From the NCBI GenBank assembly GCA_963675135.1, contig OY776128.1:73538670-73602669 (forward strand): DNA of 64,000 bases, written 5' to 3'. The DNA comes from Galeopsis tetrahit. Lineage: Eukaryota > Streptophyta > Magnoliopsida > Lamiales > Lamiaceae. Below are positions 59,620-64,000 of the stretch, piece after piece (the stretch's first letter is position 1; every line of letters starts with the position of its first letter). The position numbers and the translations under genes are program-made. The notes beneath the pieces are model-generated. The model did no database searches, was not told the origin of the DNA, and saw only the letters and a program-made list of their open reading frames with translations.

Positions 59620-61390
59620 GATTTTGACGTTGATATTGATCAATTAATTGCACTAATTATGAAATCTTTTGTAAACTTATCCGCCAAAAATATATAAATG
59701 CAAAATAAAACACAATTATTTCTGCTCAAACTTATATATTGAATATAATGAGCTTAATCACGCTAGACTCGTTAGTAAGCTCGTGAAATAACTTGTATAA
59801 ATTGAGTAATTAATAATTTAATTAGAATATACAATTTAATTAGAATATACAAGCTGAATATCATTGAACTTAAATTTGTTTCCTTATATTATCGATCTAA
59901 TTAAACAAATTTAGTTGTGTTTTTTTTTTTAATCGGAACTCAATTAGTTTACTAACAATTTAATTAGAAGATTACATCCCTATCAAATTATCTATGGCTC
60001 CATTTGGATGGAGGGATTTGATTTATGAATTTTAAATCCATCATCCAAATCCACTCCACTTGTTTGGATTATAAATGAATTTTAAATTCTTAGATTTTTG
60101 TCCATACACTTTTTAGTTAAAATTGAGAGGAATCCTCACTAAAACCATGTCATTTGAAATCCATCTATTTTTAAATTCTTTCATTTGAAATACCTCCTCA
60201 AATCAAATCTATTTGAATTCCAACATGCATGTGATTCAATAAAAGTGTACGATTAATAATGACATAACTATAAAACAATAAGAAACAATTTGAAAAGGAA
60301 AACTGTCGTCAACAAGTGCTGCCTCGAACTTTTTTTCCAGCGCGAATGGGAGATTAAAGAAAGAAGTGAGAAAACTCTCTTGCTTCTCTCTGGTCTCTTG
60401 CGTTGTCATCGTCTTCTACATATCTATCAGACCTCTTTTTATACTGATTTATCAAAAAATTGTATAGAAAATGAATTTAAAAATCATCATCGTATTTTTC
60501 TTTCCAGTTTCATAAATAAAGTTTCAGAGTAATTATTAATAATTTTTTTTTCAATTTTCTAGATTTTTTGTATCTAACTTGTTGAAAACAAATTAGAAGT
60601 GAAAGAGGTGTATCTACTAAACTTATGGTGTGTATATTGAATGGGTTAATGAGATGGGGAATGTATTTATTAAGAATATCTATTTCATAATATAAAGTTT
60701 TGAAGTAATATTTATTCAATGCATAATTTATCATTAATTTTAGAAGACCTTAAAAGTTAAGTCCTCCTACATATATTTTATAGTATTAATTCAATATGCA
60801 TAATATAATTGTTTTGAGGTGGCAATATAAGAAAATTAAATACGAGACTAACTGAGTAATTTAATTGATTAAATCTAGAGCGCGAGGCATGGGGAGGGAT
60901 GAAGTTTTTTTTTTTCTTCTTCTTAATGTGTTATTATAAGAAAATAAAAAATTAAATCACGAGAGTAGTATCAAATTAATTTAAATTAGTTATATGTCAA
61001 GTTGATTAAAGATTAATTAGTTATACTCTTTTTAAAATTAATGGCAACTACCAATTAAATGGATATATATTGTTATACACACACACACACTCTGGTGTTA
61101 CATTACATTACATTGTGTCCACAAATCCAACGTTTAAAGAATATTTCGATTATGTGCATAGCCTTTCACTCTCTCGCACTAGCTATAAGATTAATGCTTT
61201 TGGATTCCATCAAAAGAAAGAGAAGTGCTTTTCCCACTCATCTTTGCATCAAATTCTATTTAATAACAGATTTTTTTTAGGTACATAGTTGTGAAAATAA
61301 TTGGGGGCAAAAGGATAGATTCTTGTCCCTTTAAGCCCCGTTTAGTAGATATGATGTGTCTTTGAATAATTTATTATGCACAAAATTGAA

Positions 61391-61574
61391 TACTCCCTCC
61401 ATCCATCAAAAGTGTGCTCCTTTTTTTTTTTTTTTTGGATTTACAAAAAAACATGCTTATTCCATTTAAATAATTCACCCATTATCATAAATATAATATT
61501 TATAATTAAAATATGATTTTTTTAAAAACATATATAAAAAAAGTTAGCACATTTTGTTTGTGGACAGAGGGCAT
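61391..61574. mobile_element. Stowaway-like MITE, decayed
   Basis: It begins TACTCCCTCCATCCATCAAA and ends TGGACAGAGGGCATA, roughly inverted. It is AT-rich inside. Confidence 0.6.
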
Positions 61575-62245
61575 ATATTTTTATGGATTGAATAATTTTT
61601 TTAATTTTATTTTAACATGATTACCCATCTATTTTAGGTTAATTGAAAAGAAATACGGATCCACAATACATATCTATAAAAAATCATGAAATATTAGGTT
61701 AATTGAAAAGAAAAATAATACGGTTCCACAAGACATATCTATAAAAAACCATGAAAAAGGTTCATTTCCCTTTCACCAATGTCATGACAATTAACTAAAA
61801 AAAAAAAAAAAAATCTTTTCGACCATTTGGAGCCATGCGCTTTGCCATGTTTTGTGTTTGTTCTAATTAATTGGATAAGTGGATAACCAATTACTTGCCA
61901 CCATAAAATATGCCCATTTTTCTTTTTTGTTTGTACATAAAAAATATTTTTCATTTTCTTTTTATAAAATTAATCACTCTATTTTTTTTATTTCACAATA
62001 ATTCTACAATTTTTTTTTTTAAGTCTATGTTAAAAAATATAAACATACATTTAATAGACGAAGGCAGGTCTTATTGTTTAAAATATACATGCAGTTACAT
62101 GATAACACATTTATTTAGAGGAAGGGTCCTTTTTTTCAAAATTCTCTTATTTAGATGGGCGATAGAACGAGTTTCCTCTTTGTGTGTGATTGGACAATTG
62201 TTTCTTCAGATTTCAAAATGCCGGAAATGTGGCGTGACATTTTAT

Positions 62246-62462
62246 TACTCCCTCAGTCCATCAAAAGTTTATATATGTTTAAAAAAAAAAAATCATATTT
62301 TAATTATAAATAATACATTTAATATAATAAGTAAAAAATATATTTGAATCGTGTTAGTAAAGTAGAAAAAATATTTAAAAGTTAACTATTTAAATAGAAT
62401 AAGCACGTTTTTTGTGAACCCAAAAAAAGAAATTAGTACACTTTTGATGGACAGAGGGAGTA
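62246..62462. mobile_element. Stowaway-like MITE, 217 bp
   Basis: TACTCCCTCAGTCCATCAAA and the end TTTGATGGACAGAGGGAGTA are inverted copies, with TA at each end. Confidence 0.82.
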
Positions 62463-62900
62463 ACTTTTTCACTGTCTACTTAGATAGGCGAACGCTTCTT
62501 ATTTTGTGCTTATTAATGTTGTATCATTTCTATTAATAAAATCTATCTATGCTAAAAAAAGAAACCAAAGGAAAAGAAAAATAAAGGAGTAGAGCTCGAA
62601 AAAATCTGAAAAGAATGAAGAAAAAAACGTGAAAAGTGTTTTTAAAAAACATAAGTTTGTTTGGTTTGGGATGGTGTTAGATTGGATGGGGTGTAGATGA
62701 AAATTTGTGGATGGGGTAATCCGTGAATAATGGAGTAATTGAATTTGAATATGAATTGAGAAGTAAGAATAAATAATTTTTTTTTTATGTAAATATTTAG
62801 TGAAATAATTAGTGTAAGAAATAAAAGTAGGAGAAATAATGAATTTTTAAAAGTAAAAAAATGATGATATGATTATATAAAAATAGATGTATAAATGTAT

Positions 62901-63157
62901 TACTCCCTCCGTCCACAAAAAGTAGTCCCATTTGACACATATTCTTTGTCCACCAAATGTAGTCCCATGCACTTTATGAAAACTATCACCCTTCAACTAT
63001 CACTTAATTACTCAATTTGCCATCAACTTTATTCCTAAACAATCACTTTATTCACAATGGACCCCACAATACCCTATAATACCCTTACTTTATCTACCAT
63101 TTTCTTAAAACTTGTGCCCCATCCCCATGTCCCTACTTTTCATGGATGGAGGGAGTA
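62901..63157. mobile_element. Stowaway-like MITE just upstream of a gene
   Basis: TACTCCCTCCGTCCACAAAA and the end TTTTCATGGATGGAGGGAGTA are inverted copies. It lies 217 bp before the carboxypeptidase start at 63375, so it may sit in that promoter. Confidence 0.82.
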
Positions 63158-63374
63158 TATAATAATGAATAAGTCCAAATTTATATTTGGATAACTTTTT
63201 GTATAACGCTAATTTAGTTAGTTGTATCAGTCCCGGGACAGGGACAAATATGTCAACATCGGGTATAAAATAATGGAGTATCAAAAAGATTGAGAGAGGA
63301 AATGACAAATACATGACATGATTTAAGAGAAATCCCCGGCTGAATAGTGTGGAATCAGTTTACAGTCACAGATT

Positions 63375-64000
63375 ATGGACATATGGCGCCCTCATCACAA
63401 AATCTCCTCTGCTAAACCCACATGCACTCTCCTCTTCCTCTTAATCCTCTCTCTCCTCGCCCTCTACATCACCTTCCACCGCCACCCCGCCCCCACAAAC
63501 CACCCTACCGCCACTTATTACCGCCAAACATTCCTCTCCGCCGCTAGCAACTCCACCATCGCCACCTACCTCCGCCAACTCACCCTCCACCCCCACGTCG
63601 CCGGCACCCCTCAATCCCTCTCCACCGCCCTCTACGTTCAATCCCACTTCCAATCCCTACGCCTAACCACCCACATCACCAACTATTCCGCCCTCCTCTC
63701 TTATCCTACGCACTCCTCTCTCTCCGCGCATTTTAGCAACGGCACTGTTCTCCCCGTCCCCCTCTCCGAACCCCACGTCCCTCAAAACGGCGTCGTTCCG
63801 CCCTACCACGCTTACTCCCCTTCCGGCTCCGCATACGGTCACGCGGTGTTCGTGAACTACGGCAGGGAGCAGGACTACCGTGCGCTGGTGGCGCAGGGCG
63901 TGGACGTTAAGGGATGCGTGGGACTAGCGCGGCGGGGGGCGGGGATGTCGAGGTACGAGGTGGTGGCGAATGCGGCGGCGCGTGGGGTTTCGGCGGTGCT
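63375..64000 (+). CDS. Glutamate carboxypeptidase-like (AMP1/VP8 family), partial
   Basis: The start MDIWRPHHKISSAKP is at 63375 and the frame stays open to the window edge (208 codons). A signal-anchor segment follows (about 17-33, LLFLLILSLLALYITF), as in type II membrane M28 peptidases. Then come NSTIATYLRQLTLHPHVAG, ALYVQSHFQSL, SALLSYP, VVPPYHAYSPSG, HAVFVNYGREQDYRALV and CVGLARRGAGMSRYEVV, matching the lead-in and protease-associated domain of plant AMP1 and LAMP1/VP8 proteins. These act in the ER and affect meristem size and microRNA translation. The catalytic M28 domain would lie beyond the window. The codons are unusually C-rich compared with the surroundings. It fits LAMP1/VP8 at least as well as AMP1, so no symbol is given. 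Confidence 0.9.
   Translation, partial: MDIWRPHHKISSAKPTCTLLFLLILSLLALYITFHRHPAPTNHPTATYYRQTFLSAASNSTIATYLRQLTLHPHVAGTPQSLSTALYVQSHFQSLRLTTHITNYSALLSYPTHSSLSAHFSNGTVLPVPLSEPHVPQNGVVPPYHAYSPSGSAYGHAVFVNYGREQDYRALVAQGVDVKGCVGLARRGAGMSRYEVVANAAARGVSAV

Larger units (their letters stand above)
59620..63374. other. AT-rich intergenic region with MITEs
   Basis: I see no gene. 59620-59745 is the second copy of the duplicated target described at 57122. 59990-60230 has TTTGGATGGAGGGATTTG and its inverted cognates, MITE-like. Three Stowaway-like MITEs are listed separately. Confidence 0.55.

Overview
This window looks like AT-rich nuclear DNA of a flowering plant, most likely a eudicot. The evidence is short-exon genes with GT-AG introns, plant-only families (BAH1/NLA SPX-RING ligase, FAR1-related proteins, a C-terminal CXXC-rich glutaredoxin-like protein, an EEIG1/EHBP1 NT-C2 protein, an AMP1/VP8-type carboxypeptidase) and a very dense load of plant DNA transposons. 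I could not fix the species.

Left part, 1-21.4 kb, is almost wholly transposon. 276-1367 is a non-autonomous Mutator-like element (MULE) with a 9-bp target duplication. 2390-11804 is a 9.4-kb MULE, also with an exact 9-bp duplication. It carries a FAR1-type transposase with one in-frame stop, plus four apparent passenger genes: a two-exon B3-like DNA-binding protein, a two-exon coiled-coil protein, an acidic-tailed orphan and an RNase H1 N-terminal (viroplasmin-like) domain protein. It also holds several tandem arrays. 12490-21374 is an 8.9-kb CACTA (En/Spm) element with CACTAC ends and a GAC duplication. It has a complete five-exon Transposase_24 (Ptta/En/Spm) gene, a GRF zinc-finger gene and a TNP2 transposase that has lost its catalytic core.

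Middle part, 21.4-48.1 kb, holds the host genes: the NT-C2 protein (28148-33143, 4 exons, 737 aa), the intronless glutaredoxin-like protein (34948-35649, minus), a FAR1-RELATED SEQUENCE gene (39399-42506, minus, 5 exons, 721 aa, with a duplicated exon) and the NLA/BAH1 E3 ligase (44452-48092, minus, 6 exons, 331 aa). Their introns carry small fold-back insertions, and NLA intron 1 holds a copy of the FRS gene's 3' flank.

Right part, 48.1-63.4 kb, is gene-poor and made of nested elements: fold-backs, a hAT-like element, an Emigrant-like MITE, tRNA-derived SINE copies, a possible Helitron and many CTCCCTCCGTCC-type MITEs. Three insertions can be proved inside the window, because a related uninterrupted copy of the target site is also present. 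The window ends inside a glutamate-carboxypeptidase-like gene that starts at 63375.

The strongest candidate for something new is the gene-carrying MULE at 2390-11804. A transposase gene, a small DNA-binding protein, tandem repeat arrays and a nucleic-acid-binding domain protein lie within one pair of ends. Its functional reading is inference; the ends, the duplication and the reading frames are seen directly.
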